Source of the DNA: Clostridium sp. Cult3
GTDB taxonomy: Bacteria > Bacillota > Clostridia > Tissierellales > Tepidimicrobiaceae
Length of the DNA: 41,618 nt
Assembly: GCF_021655115.1 (NCBI RefSeq)
Contig: NZ_PPXY01000044.1
Location: forward strand, 1 to 41,618
Direction of reading: 5' to 3'
The notes below the pieces were generated by a model. The model worked only from the letters and a program-made list of their open reading frames with translations. It was not told where the DNA came from and ran no database searches. Of this stretch, positions 33,396-41,618 are shown piece after piece (position 1 is the first letter of the stretch; each line of letters begins with the position of its first letter). The position numbers and the translations under genes were made by a program.

Positions 33396-34919
33396 TCATA
33401 TAATGGTCTCTACCACCAACATCAATATAGCAAATACTCCTATGATTCCCATCAAAGGCAGTATGAACTTTAACCATTTATTATAGGTTACATCTACCAT
33501 CTCCAAAGTTGCCAGTATTAGCCCTGTTGGGGTAATAAAAGCCATCCAACCTTGACCCCAATTGTATGCCGTAACTACCACTGCCCTAGATATTCCTACT
33601 GTATCGGCTAAAGGAGCCATTATAGGCATGGATAAAGTGGCTAATCCTGATGAAGAAGGTACAAAGAAACCTAAAAGACTAAACAATATCATCTGAACTG
33701 CTGCAAATACCCCTGCATTCATGTTCTGTATAATAGAAGATGAATAGAATAATAGTGTGTCTGAGATCATCCCCTTATCCATTACGATATTGATAGCCCT
33801 AGCCACTCCGATTATCAGCACTACACCTATTAGATCTGCAGCTCCTTCTAAAAAGGTATTGACCGCTTCTTTTTCAGGTAATCCCGATAGAAATATGATT
33901 ATGATGGCCACAGTCAAAAACAATCCCGACATCTCTGGAAACCACCACACACCAGTAGATACCCCCCATATCATAATGGGAAAGGCAGCTAAGAATACCA
34001 ATAGTATTAATATCCTTCTCCAGTTGAAGGGTATTACATTTTCTGGATCATAATCCTTTAAAAATCTTTCTTCTATCCTATCCATGTCTTCATATATGAT
34101 AGAATTCTTTGGATTTTCCTTTACCTTCTTCCCATAACGATAGATGTATATAAGGGTTATGACCATGGCCAAAATCAATGAGATGATACGAAAGGTCAAT
34201 CCTTCATTGAAGGATATGCCTGCAGCATTAGATGCGATGACTACGGAAAAAGGGTTTGTGGTAGAAAACATGGTACCAATAGAAGAACCCATGTATATAG
34301 CAGCAATACAGACTATAGCATCATATCCACTAGCTAGGAATATGGGCATCAATATAGGGTATAAAGCTATGGTCTCCTCTGCTAATCCAAAGGTAGTACC
34401 TCCTAAGGCTATTAATAGGGATACAAATATTACTAGCAAAAATTCCCTACCTTTGGTTTTCCTGGATAAAGCTGCAATACCAGCATCGAAGGTACCCGTC
34501 TTATTGATTAAACCAATGATCCCACCTAATATTAGTACAAAGACCATTATATCCACAGTATCCATTACTCCTTCGATAGGTGACATAATAACCGATAGCA
34601 ATCCTTGAGGGGATTGTTCGATAGTTTCATAGGTATCTGGTATTGCAATAGGCTTTCTAATACTACCATCTATGAATTTACCTACATCCATCCTTATGTT
34701 TAAACTATTCAATGTTTCCTGAGTTGCTGGAAGGGTGGTCAACTCTCCCCTATGATCTTCTATTACAAAAAGATTTTGCTCTCCATCATACTGGAGTTTC
34801 GAGTATAGTCCTGCAGGGACTATATAGGTGAGTAAAGCTGCCAGTATTAGAACTATAAATAGAACCGTAAAAGCTGTAGGAAATCCAACTTTTTTCTTTT
34901 TATTATTTTGATTGCTCAT
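33396..34919 (-). CDS. YfcC family carrier (DcuC/AbgT-like superfamily)
   Basis: A 507-residue membrane protein with about 12 helices. The N-terminal FPTAFTVLFIVLILAALLTYIVPAG and a long outside loop (about 35-110), then VMVFVLILGGIIGLINKTGTFDAGI-like segments, GGTTFGLAEETIALYPILMP and TNPFSVVIASNAAGIS are typical of YfcC proteins, which are predicted carriers of amino acids or C4-dicarboxylates. The exact substrate is unknown; a basic amino acid is often proposed. GGGGAGATG precedes the start. It is a single gene divergent from mnmA and not part of the dpp operon, whose first gene lies 170 bases beyond its stop. Confidence 0.88.
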   Translation of the reverse strand: MSNQNNKKKKVGFPTAFTVLFIVLILAALLTYIVPAGLYSKLQYDGEQNLFVIEDHRGELTTLPATQETLNSLNIRMDVGKFIDGSIRKPIAIPDTYETIEQSPQGLLSVIMSPIEGVMDTVDIMVFVLILGGIIGLINKTGTFDAGIAALSRKTKGREFLLVIFVSLLIALGGTTFGLAEETIALYPILMPIFLASGYDAIVCIAAIYMGSSIGTMFSTTNPFSVVIASNAAGISFNEGLTFRIISLILAMVITLIYIYRYGKKVKENPKNSIIYEDMDRIEERFLKDYDPENVIPFNWRRILILLVFLAAFPIMIWGVSTGVWWFPEMSGLFLTVAIIIIFLSGLPEKEAVNTFLEGAADLIGVVLIIGVARAINIVMDKGMISDTLLFYSSSIIQNMNAGVFAAVQMILFSLLGFFVPSSSGLATLSMPIMAPLADTVGISRAVVVTAYNWGQGWMAFITPTGLILATLEMVDVTYNKWLKFILPLMGIIGVFAILMLVVETII

Positions 34920-35101
34920 ATTTCATCTCCCCGTATATTATTATTTAGTATAAAAATAGCATTTCCAATTTAAGCTGCACATATTAGCTACTAATAAATT
35001 TTTTATCCAAAAATACAGATGACTAGTATATAAGCAGTAAATTATGATAATATATTTAGAGATGGTATTTAAAAATTTTTCAAAGGAAAAGGAAGATGTT
35101 T

Positions 35102-36226
35102 ATGAAAAAAAGAGTAATATTAGGTATGAGTGGAGGTGTAGACTCATCGGTTTCTGGCCTACTCCTCAAAGAAGCAGGATATGAAGTTATAGGGCTCTTT
35201 ATGAAAAACTGGGATGAAAAAGACGAGTTCGGCGTATGTACCGCCGCTGAAGATGCCGATGATGCTAGAAGGGTAGCCAATCAATTGGATATTCCTTTTT
35301 ATACTATAAACTTTGAAGAAGAATATTGGGATAGGGTGTTTTCATATTTCTTAGATGAATATAAAAAAGGTAGAACCCCTAATCCAGATGTAATGTGTAA
35401 TCAAGAGATTAAGTTTAATGCTTTTTTAGATTATGCGTTGAAACTAGATGCAGATTATATAGCTATGGGGCATTATGCCCAGGTAGAAGAAAAAGATGGA
35501 GACTACTACTTACTCAGGGGAAAAGATAAAAATAAAGATCAAAGCTACTTTTTATCAAGAATAGATCAGAAAGCTCTTTCTAAGACCTTGTTTCCTATAG
35601 GTCATTTAGAGAAAAAACGGGTCCGAGAGTTAGCTGAGAAACACAATCTATATACTGCTAGGAAAAAGGATTCTACCGGTATATGTTTTATTGGAGAAAG
35701 AGATGATTTTGATAAATTCTTAGACAAATATCTACTGACCAAAGATGGGGATATAGTAAATGTAGACGGAGACAAAATAGGTAAACATACTGGCCTTATC
35801 CACTATACCCTAGGTCAAAGAAGGGGAATAGGTATAGGTGGCATAGGAACGGGAGAACCTTGGTTTGTGGCAGGAAAAGATTTAAAGAAGAATATACTAT
35901 ATGTAGCTCAAGGAGAAAATCATCCAGCTCTATATTCTACCTCCTTAATTGGCGAATCCCCAAAATGGATATTGGAAAAAGCACCTCAAATGCCTTTAAA
36001 GTGTACTGCCAAATTTAGATATAGACAACAGGATATACCAGTAACTGTGGATCTATTAGAAGATGGGAATATCCACATAAAATATGATAATCCAGTGAAA
36101 GCAGTAACTCCTGGTCAGGTAGCTGTTCTTTATGAAGGGGAAATATGCCTTGGTGGAGCCATTATTAAATCCATAGAACCCTTGGAGGAAAAATATACCT
36201 ATATAAACCCTACCTGGGCCTACTAG
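35102..36226 (+). CDS. mnmA: tRNA-specific 2-thiouridylase MnmA
   Basis: Introduces sulfur at C2 of the wobble uridine in tRNAs for Lys, Glu and Gln. The PP-loop is MSGGVDSS (9-16), the first catalytic cysteine is C99 in [11 protein letters not shown], and the second C195 in [10 protein letters not shown]. The C-terminal beta domain (about 280-374) is complete. I place the start at ATG 35102, the second of two close Met codons (35096 also possible), giving [12 protein letters not shown] as in the family. Terminator function is not obvious after its stop; a small gene follows 80 bases later. Confidence 0.96.
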   Translation: MKKRVILGMSGGVDSSVSGLLLKEAGYEVIGLFMKNWDEKDEFGVCTAAEDADDARRVANQLDIPFYTINFEEEYWDRVFSYFLDEYKKGRTPNPDVMCNQEIKFNAFLDYALKLDADYIAMGHYAQVEEKDGDYYLLRGKDKNKDQSYFLSRIDQKALSKTLFPIGHLEKKRVRELAEKHNLYTARKKDSTGICFIGERDDFDKFLDKYLLTKDGDIVNVDGDKIGKHTGLIHYTLGQRRGIGIGGIGTGEPWFVAGKDLKKNILYVAQGENHPALYSTSLIGESPKWILEKAPQMPLKCTAKFRYRQQDIPVTVDLLEDGNIHIKYDNPVKAVTPGQVAVLYEGEICLGGAIIKSIEPLEEKYTYINPTWAY

Positions 36227-36308
36227 TTAATAGGCATTTGTTTCCTTTGAATTATTTTCAGTAATTAGGTATATACTAATTACACATAAATATGAAAGGA
36301 AGAAGCCT

Positions 36309-36488
36309 ATGAGTCAAAGATATATTGTTGTAACGGATAATAATTTTTCCGAACCTATGTCTAAAGATGAAGCTATCAAGGCAGTTAAAGATTATGATAG
36401 CAAAGGCATAGTGGGGTACATCGTATCGGAAGAGGAAGCTAAAAGAATAAAAGATCCTAGTAATTTCAATGAACCAAAATGGGGTTAA
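36309..36488 (+). CDS. Small hypothetical protein, 59 aa
   Basis: ATG 36309 with AAAGGAAG seven bases ahead, TAA at 36486-36488. The product begins MSQRYIVVTDNNFSEPMSKD and ends SNFNEPKWG, with a core that resembles beta-alpha-beta (EAIKAVKDYDSKGIVGYIVSEEEA, read in two parts). It is soluble with balanced charge and no cysteine. I do not recognise a family. It follows mnmA at a short distance and precedes a clear hairpin, so it may be expressed with mnmA or by itself. Confidence 0.7.
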   Translation: MSQRYIVVTDNNFSEPMSKDEAIKAVKDYDSKGIVGYIVSEEEAKRIKDPSNFNEPKWG

Positions 36489-36495
36489 ATTCACT

Positions 36496-36538
36496 TATAC
36501 ACCCGTAGTTAGCTTTTAAAGCTAGCTACGGGTGTATA
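36496..36538 (+). terminator. Hairpin terminator after the 59-aa gene
   Basis: TATACACCCGTAG (36496-36508) pairs with CTACGGGTGTATA (36526-36538), with TAGCT/AGCTA (36510-36514/36520-36524) continuing the stem. TTCATT follows rather than a pure U-tract. Confidence 0.75.
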
Positions 36539-36582
36539 TTCATTACGGATATATTAGAATAAAATAGTGGTATAAAAAATGG

Positions 36583-36607
36583 TATAATAGTAGGTGTAAG
36601 TTTACAC
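36583..36607 (+). promoter_or_regulatory. -10 element and palindromic operator of the kinase operon
   Basis: TATAAT stands at 36583-36588, and right after it, over the expected transcription start, is the perfect inverted repeat GTGTAA-GT-TTACAC (36594-36607). No good -35 is visible at standard spacing, which suggests an activator or a repressor-bound weak promoter. The arms do not match the GlnR consensus, which needs a longer spacer. Confidence 0.5.
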
Positions 36608-36634
36608 AGTATAAGATATTAAGAAGGAGTTAAT

Positions 36635-37909
36635 ATGGAAAGTAATAAAAAACACATTTTATCTATAATTATAATAGCCATTGCTTCACAAATAGACTTG
36701 GCTTTATTTACCCATGATTTTATGATTTCTGGAGGAATTATTGCCTTTTCAATTATCTATTATTTCTATAGGGATTTAAATGCCATATTAACAGGTATAA
36801 TTACAGGCATATTGGTCTACCTATTTAGGATACTAGTATTCATTGTAGGTGAAGGTACACTAGCCCAAGGATTAATATCCTTTTTTCCTGAAGTGTTCTT
36901 CTATATAGTATTTGGCCTATCTATTAATTTATTTACAAATAGAGGCTTTCTTTCAAACTTAAATAAAATGTTCGTTGCCGTTCTTATAAGTGATATTCTC
37001 TCTAATGGAACGGAAATGTTTATTCGCTCCCAAATAGGGCTTATTAATCTTAACTTCAAAATAGTATGGACACTGATCATGGTAGCAATAATCAGAGCTC
37101 TTATCGTCTGGACTATATTAAACGCTTTGAAATACTATAGGATATTGATTATTAATAAAGAACATGTGGACAGGTATAGGAAGTTTTTGATAATATCTTC
37201 AAAGCTCAAAGCCGAAATGTATTTGATGGAAAAAAATATGGACTATATCGAAAAAGTTATGTCTAGAGCCTATGGATTGTACGATAAAATTAGCAGTAAT
37301 AGGGAACAAGATAGTTGGGAAGAAGATGCTATGAATATAGCCAAAGATGTTCATGAAATTAAAAAAGATTATTATTTGGTTCTCCATGGCGTAAAGGAAG
37401 TAACCGAAGTAAGTAGTGATGATAAAGATATATATCTTCATGATATCCTAGACATATTGGAGGAAAGTATAGGTAATCTAATCAAAAATAATAATATAAA
37501 AGTAAAACTTCAAATTGAAGCAGGTGAAAATTTCTTGACCACTTCCCATTTCTATCTCATGTCTATACTTAGGAATCTTTTGATGAATGCATTAGATGCG
37601 GTATCTGAAAGAGGTAAGGAAGGAGAAATTATATTAATCCATAGTTCCAATGAACAATATCATATATTTGACGTGATAGATAATGGGACAGGCATTAGCA
37701 AAGGAGATTTAGATTATATATTTTCTCCTGGGTTTTCTACCAAAATAGACTACAGTACAGGCAATGTTAATAGAGGCCTAGGTCTTAGTATTGCAAAGGA
37801 TATTGTTGAAAATAGATTAGATGGAACTATAAGGGTTTATTCAGCTTTGGAGAAAGGGACAAACTTTCGAATACAGATTCCTAGAGACACTTTGGAGGTG
37901 AATAAATAA
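36635..37909 (+). CDS. Membrane sensor histidine kinase, GlnK (YcbA)-like
   Basis: A 424-residue kinase. The first 170 residues hold five to six membrane helices, forming an integral sensor. A linker with coiled coil (about 175-230) leads to a phosphoacceptor site H240 in DVHEIKKDYY, a short HPK type with HEIKK rather than the usual HELRTP. The ATPase has N-box RNLLMNALDA (313-322), G1 DNGTGI (350-355) and G2 GLGLSIAKDI (381-390). This pattern and the regulator that follows match the Bacillus GlnK-GlnL pair, which responds to glutamine. It overlaps the regulator by one base (TAATG). Confidence 0.9.
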   Translation: MESNKKHILSIIIIAIASQIDLALFTHDFMISGGIIAFSIIYYFYRDLNAILTGIITGILVYLFRILVFIVGEGTLAQGLISFFPEVFFYIVFGLSINLFTNRGFLSNLNKMFVAVLISDILSNGTEMFIRSQIGLINLNFKIVWTLIMVAIIRALIVWTILNALKYYRILIINKEHVDRYRKFLIISSKLKAEMYLMEKNMDYIEKVMSRAYGLYDKISSNREQDSWEEDAMNIAKDVHEIKKDYYLVLHGVKEVTEVSSDDKDIYLHDILDILEESIGNLIKNNNIKVKLQIEAGENFLTTSHFYLMSILRNLLMNALDAVSERGKEGEIILIHSSNEQYHIFDVIDNGTGISKGDLDYIFSPGFSTKIDYSTGNVNRGLGLSIAKDIVENRLDGTIRVYSALEKGTNFRIQIPRDTLEVNK

Positions 37910-38751
37910 TGAAAATATACATAGTTGAAGATGATATAAATGTCATAAATATACTGGGGAAAATCATAGAAGATAGAAATTTAGGCAATCTAATTGGATT
38001 TTCCCGAGATGGAATGACTGGAGAAAGAGAAATATTGGAATTAAATCCCGATATAGTACTAGTTGATCTATTGATGCCTGGTAAAGATGGAATCAATTTA
38101 GTTAAAGAGATAAAAAATTTAAGACCTTCTATCCAATTCATTATGATTTCCCAAGTATCCTCTAAGGATATGATCGGCAAAGCTTATGAATACGGTGTTG
38201 AATACTATATAAGTAAACCAATAAACGCTTTGGAAATAGATAATGTAATAAAAAAAGTCACTGAAAGAATTAATATGGAAAGGGCTATAGGTGAGATTCA
38301 AAGGCTTGTAAACATAAGCAATATAGACTCTGAAAAGGCCAGTGATAATGAAAAAGATATAGAGATAAAAATAAATAAGATAATGCAAAAGATAGGCATT
38401 ATTGGAGAGGTAGGAAGCCAGGATATAGTAGATGTGGTTTCTTATCTAATTAAAAATAATAAGACCATGAATGATTTTACCATTACAGAACTACTATCCA
38501 AGTTTACAGACCAGACAAAATCCATGGAACAAAGAATTCGTAGGACAGCAGCTGTCGGATTAACCAATCTTGCTAATATAGGCATTGAGGATTATATGAA
38601 TGAGATATTCGTAGAATACTCCAATGGACTATATAGCTTTGAACAAGTAAAAATTGATATGGATTATATAAGGGGTAAGTCCAATAGAAGAGGAGGGGTA
38701 AATTTAAAAAAGTTTATTGATGGAATGGTATTTTATAGTATAAGAGAGTAA
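37909..38751 (+). CDS. Response regulator, GlnL (YcbB)-type
   Basis: A 280-residue regulator with a receiver domain (1-120; acidic E7-D8-D9, phospho-acceptor D53 in VLVDLLMPG, S81, K103 in ISKP) and a C-terminal YcbB domain (about 145-280) with the distinctive QRIRRTAAVGLTNLANIGIEDYMNE and NLKKFIDGM. In Bacillus subtilis GlnL activates glutaminase and glutamine transporter genes by binding a direct repeat upstream. GGAGGTG precedes the start; the kinase upstream is translationally coupled. A symporter that would be its target follows after a strong terminator. Confidence 0.92.
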   Translation: MKIYIVEDDINVINILGKIIEDRNLGNLIGFSRDGMTGEREILELNPDIVLVDLLMPGKDGINLVKEIKNLRPSIQFIMISQVSSKDMIGKAYEYGVEYYISKPINALEIDNVIKKVTERINMERAIGEIQRLVNISNIDSEKASDNEKDIEIKINKIMQKIGIIGEVGSQDIVDVVSYLIKNNKTMNDFTITELLSKFTDQTKSMEQRIRRTAAVGLTNLANIGIEDYMNEIFVEYSNGLYSFEQVKIDMDYIRGKSNRRGGVNLKKFIDGMVFYSIRE

Positions 38752-38758
38752 ATCTCGT

Positions 38759-38780
38759 GGAGCCTTGGGCTCCTTTTTTT
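38759..38780 (+). terminator. Terminator of the two-component operon
   Basis: GGAGCC (38759-38764) and GGCTCC (38768-38773) with loop TTG and a run of eight T. A strong intrinsic terminator that separates the regulators from the symporter. Confidence 0.9.
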
Positions 38781-38825
38781 TATTTCATAATAGACAAAGT
38801 TAAAAATTGATAAATAATTATAAAT

Positions 38826-38856
38826 ACTTATTTGATACTTTTTGAAACTTTATGTA
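38826..38856 (+). promoter_or_regulatory. Three direct repeats upstream of the symporter, probable GlnL-type site
   Basis: ACTTATTTGAT, ACTTTTTGAA and ACTTTATGTA follow each other with periods of 11 and 10 bases (38826-38836, 38837-38846, 38847-38856). Bacillus GlnL binds TTTTGT-N4-TTTTGT, also a 10-base period on one face of the helix. The site lies about 200 bases upstream of the symporter start, just before its leader. Confidence 0.6.
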
Positions 38857-38919
38857 ACCTACCTTGTATACTCTAACTGAGCAAAAAGTAGAGAATAATC
38901 AACAAAACAAAGAGCTAAT

Positions 38920-38960
38920 AGCTATAAATAATAATTATCATACCATTGCTATTTATGGCT
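38920..38960 (+). other. Leader hairpin of the AGCS symporter transcript
   Basis: AGCTATAAATA (38920-38930) pairs with TATTTATGGCT (38950-38960), one G-U pair, around a 19-base loop; further AGCT stretches flank both sides. The roughly 150-base leader holds no open frame or known riboswitch motif that I can recognise. Confidence 0.4.
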
Positions 38961-39053
38961 TAAGCTAATCATCTTTTACTGCATAAGCATTTATCTATGG
39001 AACTAATTAATCTAGTCTTTAATCAATCTAATCTTATAAAAGGAGGTTACAAA

Positions 39054-40445
39054 ATGGATAGTAATACAGCTTTAAGTTTCGTCAAAAGCATTAATGGGGT
39101 CTTATGGGGACCGGTATTACTTATAGCTTTGTTAGGTACAGGAGTTTTGTTTACGATAAAACTTAAAGGAATACAATTAACAAAGCTGAAAACCGCTGTA
39201 AAACAAATATTTAGTAAACCAGAAAAGGAAACCGACGAAGTAGGATTGTCATCTTTTCAATCTCTAGCTACTGCAATAGCTGCCCAGGTAGGAACGGGAA
39301 ATCTTGCCGGTGTTGCAACTGCAATTGCTTCTGGAGGCCCTGGAGCTATATTTTGGATGTGGATAAGTGCATTCTTTGGCATGGCAACCATATTTGCTGA
39401 GGCTGTACTAGGTCAGCTATTTAGAAAAACCGATAATGGAGAATTGGTTGGTGGACCTGCATACTATATAAAATACGGCCTTAAAAACAAATTTTTAGCA
39501 GGATTTTTCGCTGTATCCATAATTCTCGCCCTAGGGTTCATGGGCAATATGGTTCAATCAAATTCTATGGCATTGGTAGTAAATAATGCTTTCCACATAC
39601 CAAAGATTATCGTAGGCATAGTCGTTGCAGTACTAGCTTATATGATATTTTCAGGTGGCGTAGAGCGTATAGGTTCCTTTACAGAAAAGATCGTGCCTTT
39701 TATGGCAGCTCTTTATATCCTCGGGACTCTTGTTATAGTCTCTCTTCATCATGAAAACATCATACCTGCCTTTAAGATGATCATATATGGAGCTTTTAAT
39801 CCTAAGGCAATAGCTGGTGGGTTTATTGGTGCCACCGTGAAAGAATCTATACGATATGGTGTTGCTAGGGGATTGTTTTCTAACGAAGCAGGAATGGGTT
39901 CTACTCCTCACGCTCACGCCGTTGCAAAAGTTGATGACCCAGTTCAACAAGGATTAGTGGCTATACTAGGTGTTATAGTGGATACTGGTGTAGTATGTAC
40001 CTTGACTGCATTGGTTATATTGACTACAGGCGTAATAGATACGGGCTTAACTGGAGCTGAGCTTACTCAAAAGGCCTTCGAAGTAGGTCTTAGTAATTTT
40101 GGAAATATGGGCAGTTACTTCGTAGCTATATCATTATTCTTCTTTGCCTTTTCCACTATTATAGGATGGTATTATTTTGGCGAAATGAACATAAAATATC
40201 TATTTGGGCGAGATGCTGTTAAGTACTATAGGATGATAGTACCTGTTCTCCTCATTTTAGGTACAACCTTAGAGGTTGAACTTGTATGGGAATTGGCAGA
40301 TACCTTTAATGCCCTTATGGTAATTCCAAACTTGATTGCTCTGGTAGGACTTTCAGGATTAGTAGTTAAAGCTGTAGATGATTTTGACAACAAATATAAA
40401 CTTGAATATCCAAGGGAAAGAAGTGTAAGAGTAGAAAAAGTATAA
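39054..40445 (+). CDS. Alanine/glycine:cation (AGCS) symporter, GlnT-like
   Basis: A 463-residue sodium:amino-acid symporter of the AGCS family with about 11 helices. Markers are SFQSLATAIAAQVGTGNLAGVATAI (in two parts), GPGAIFWMWISAFFGM, GGPAYYIKYGL and SNEAGMGSTPHAHAVAKVDDPVQQG. Members carry alanine, glycine or glutamine; GlnT of Bacillus is one. The neighbouring GlnK/GlnL-type system makes glutamine the most likely substrate, by inference. The start is ATG 39054 with AAAGGAGG seven bases ahead; an ATG at 38997 is in frame but lacks a site. Confidence 0.94.
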   Translation: MDSNTALSFVKSINGVLWGPVLLIALLGTGVLFTIKLKGIQLTKLKTAVKQIFSKPEKETDEVGLSSFQSLATAIAAQVGTGNLAGVATAIASGGPGAIFWMWISAFFGMATIFAEAVLGQLFRKTDNGELVGGPAYYIKYGLKNKFLAGFFAVSIILALGFMGNMVQSNSMALVVNNAFHIPKIIVGIVVAVLAYMIFSGGVERIGSFTEKIVPFMAALYILGTLVIVSLHHENIIPAFKMIIYGAFNPKAIAGGFIGATVKESIRYGVARGLFSNEAGMGSTPHAHAVAKVDDPVQQGLVAILGVIVDTGVVCTLTALVILTTGVIDTGLTGAELTQKAFEVGLSNFGNMGSYFVAISLFFFAFSTIIGWYYFGEMNIKYLFGRDAVKYYRMIVPVLLILGTTLEVELVWELADTFNALMVIPNLIALVGLSGLVVKAVDDFDNKYKLEYPRERSVRVEKV

Positions 40446-40452
40446 TCAAGTG

Positions 40453-40488
40453 GAAAAAAGTTGATAACATATGTTATCAACTTTTTTC
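40453..40488. terminator. Bidirectional terminator between symporter and foldase genes
   Basis: GAAAAAAGTTGATAACAT (40453-40470) is followed by its exact reverse complement (40471-40488): a perfect 36-base palindrome with A- and T-runs at the ends, serving both converging genes. Confidence 0.9.
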
Positions 40489-40493
40489 ACTCC

Positions 40494-41387
40494 TTATTCT
40501 CCTGTGATATAGTTTTTTACTTCATATTCCTCTAATTTCTCTTGATACCATTTTTCATATTCCTCTGGAATTTTCCCTTCTAATATTATATCCTTTACTT
40601 TATCCTTATTGTCTTCATATTTAGCTTCTTTAGCTTCCTTTTTGTCCAACACTTGGATTATATGATATCCATGGCTTGACTTGATGGGCTCACTAATTTC
40701 GTCTGTTTTTAATGCAAAGGCAGCATCTTCAAACTCTTTAACCATCCTTCCTCTTCCAAAGAAACCTAATTCTCCACCAGATTCCTTACTACCCTCATCT
40801 AAGGAATATTCCTTCGCTAATTCAGAAAAATCTTCTCCAGCATTTAACTTTTCTAAAACTTCATTAGCCTCTCCTTCTGTTTCAACTAATATATGACGAG
40901 CTTTTACCTCTTCTTCTTGATTAAACATTTCTTTGTTTGTTTCAAAATAATCTTTCATCTCTTCCTCTGATATAGAAATGCTAGGTTCAAGAAGCTTCTT
41001 AATCTTAATGTTCATTTCCATACCCTCTTTTAAATCATCTAGAGTATATCCATAATAGGCTATAGCTTGATTTAATGCTTCTTCTCCACCATAACTATCC
41101 TTCATCTTATCAATTTTCTCTTGAACATCCTCTTCACTAACTTCGATATTCTGCTTTTTAGCCTCTAAATTGATAATTTTTTCAGATATCATAGTATTAA
41201 GTACTTGTTGGCCACTTTGTTCCACTAACACATCATATAAATCGTCCTTGGTTATTACTTGGTCATCTACCTTAGCAACAATTTCCTCATCCTTATCCTT
41301 GCATCCTGTCATGCCCATAACCAATACTAAAAGCATCCCTAATAATACATACTTGTGGATGTTTCGTTTTTTAAACCTTTCCATCAT
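40494..41387 (-). CDS. prsA: PrsA-like peptidyl-prolyl isomerase lipoprotein
   Basis: An extracytoplasmic foldase of 297 residues. Signal sequence with lipobox MGMTGC (cysteine near residue 29) is followed by an N-terminal SurA-like helical region ([20 protein letters not shown]) and the parvulin domain (about 150-250): [50 protein letters not shown]-type segment and [12 protein letters not shown]. Such proteins fold secreted and membrane proteins outside the cell. ATG 41387 has GGAGG eight bases ahead; a TTG at 41402 is in frame but sits on the ribosome binding site. Confidence 0.94.
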   Translation of the reverse strand: MMERFKKRNIHKYVLLGMLLVLVMGMTGCKDKDEEIVAKVDDQVITKDDLYDVLVEQSGQQVLNTMISEKIINLEAKKQNIEVSEEDVQEKIDKMKDSYGGEEALNQAIAYYGYTLDDLKEGMEMNIKIKKLLEPSISISEEEMKDYFETNKEMFNQEEEVKARHILVETEGEANEVLEKLNAGEDFSELAKEYSLDEGSKESGGELGFFGRGRMVKEFEDAAFALKTDEISEPIKSSHGYHIIQVLDKKEAKEAKYEDNKDKVKDIILEGKIPEEYEKWYQEKLEEYEVKNYITGE

Positions 41388-41499
41388 CTTTGAATCCTCC
41401 AATCTTTTACTTTAATTAATTGCAATTTAATAAAAATACAATATATCAATTATACAACATAATCATCAATAATTGAACCTTTCCCCAACAAAGATAAAT

Positions 41500-41540
41500 A
41501 AATATCCACCCCCGCCACTTAAATATCCATCCCCGGCACT
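41500..41540. repeat. Tandem 20-bp repeats near the right edge, possibly an IS terminus
   Basis: AAATATCCACCCCCGCCACT (41500-41519) and AAATATCCATCCCCGGCACT (41521-41540) differ at two positions and have a 21-base period. GC-rich pieces of this kind are foreign to the AT-rich surroundings. Repeats of about 20 bases next to an end are known from IS21-family elements; no transposase frame is in the window to prove it. Confidence 0.6.
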
Positions 41541-41572
41541 AACTTACTAACCATCATGACTTGAAGACACAA

Positions 41573-41613
41573 AGGGGAATGAAAATGTAGTGACTACTAA
41601 TAATCGTTCCCCT
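41573..41613. other. Inverted repeat at the right edge
   Basis: AGGGGAA (41573-41579) and TTCCCCT (41607-41613) form a seven-base-pair stem with a 27-base loop. It lies outside the tandem repeats; about 230 bases from the foldase start to the edge hold no gene I can see. Confidence 0.4.
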
Positions 41614-41618
41614 AAATT

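Noticed and set aside
34144-34608. 154-codon plus-strand frame opposite the YfcC gene
   Set aside because: Antisense shadow of a clear 12-helix carrier; no start signal.
36594-36607. GlnR/TnrA-type box in the kinase promoter
   Set aside because: The arms TGTAA/TTACA fit but the spacer is two bases; GlnR/TnrA sites need a spacer of seven.
38864-38892. Sigma-A promoter of the AGCS symporter from TTGTAT
   Set aside because: No acceptable -10 at 16-18 bases; the promoter could depend on the regulator, and I cannot place it.
41500-41540. CRISPR repeats
   Set aside because: Only two imperfect units with a 21-base period and no spacers; does not fit a CRISPR array.

Overview
The window comes from a low-GC, Gram-positive anaerobe of the Clostridia, most likely related to Tissierellia. 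The signs are AT-rich codon use, strong GGAGG ribosome binding sites, T-box leaders, intrinsic terminators, lipoboxes, a sigma-54 bEBP, Rnf/Nqr-type membrane electron transport and several amino-acid and peptide uptake systems. This placement is inference from gene content; no rRNA or other phylogenetic marker is present. I saw no tRNA, rRNA, CRISPR array, prophage or complete transposase gene.

Layout. 1-3480: a gene start leaving the left edge, then an SNF-family Na+/amino-acid symporter and an orphan trpB facing each other, each under its own T-box. 3478-9679: an unknown 180-aa gene, two close MATE paralogues, and between them cvfB, a 57-aa gene, nfeD and an SPFH protein. 9783-13736: a five-gene Na+-NQR/Rnf-like operon with the order B-C-D-E-F but no nqrA, rnfB or rnfC. 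13872-14607: a Fur-family-like box and a stand-alone rpsD (S4). 14630-18501: a hydantoinase, an N-carbamoyl amidase of the isochorismatase fold, a sigma-54 promoter, three enhancer dyads and the PAS-AAA+ activator that probably binds them. 18707-22229: mgsA, then an operon of a 51-aa gene, a beta-repeat protein and an ECF-like sigma factor, divergent from a DUF4349 lipoprotein. 22235-27714: an FMN-binding split-barrel protein, leucyl aminopeptidase, a Na/Pi transporter with PhoU domain, a DsrE-like protein and DAP dehydrogenase. 27734-34919: a complete oligopeptide ABC transporter and a YfcC-type carrier. 35102-36488: mnmA and a 59-aa gene. 36635-40445: a GlnK/GlnL-type two-component system and a GlnT-like AGCS symporter. 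40494-41387: a PrsA-like foldase. 41500-41618: a repeat-bearing edge that may be the end of an insertion sequence.

How it fits together. The region describes an amino-acid-fermenting lifestyle: uptake of peptides, glutamine/alanine and aromatic amino acids, peptide cleavage by PepA, breakdown of hydantoin or N-carbamoyl compounds, and a membrane redox pump linking NADH to an ion gradient. The parts I find most worth testing are the NqrA-less NQR operon, the sigma-54 hydantoin/N-carbamoyl module with phased enhancer sites, the sigma factor with its beta-repeat partner, and a 45-nt palindromic element present twice. Three short genes (57, 51 and 59 codons) and several non-ATG or internal starts were set by reading ribosome binding sites.
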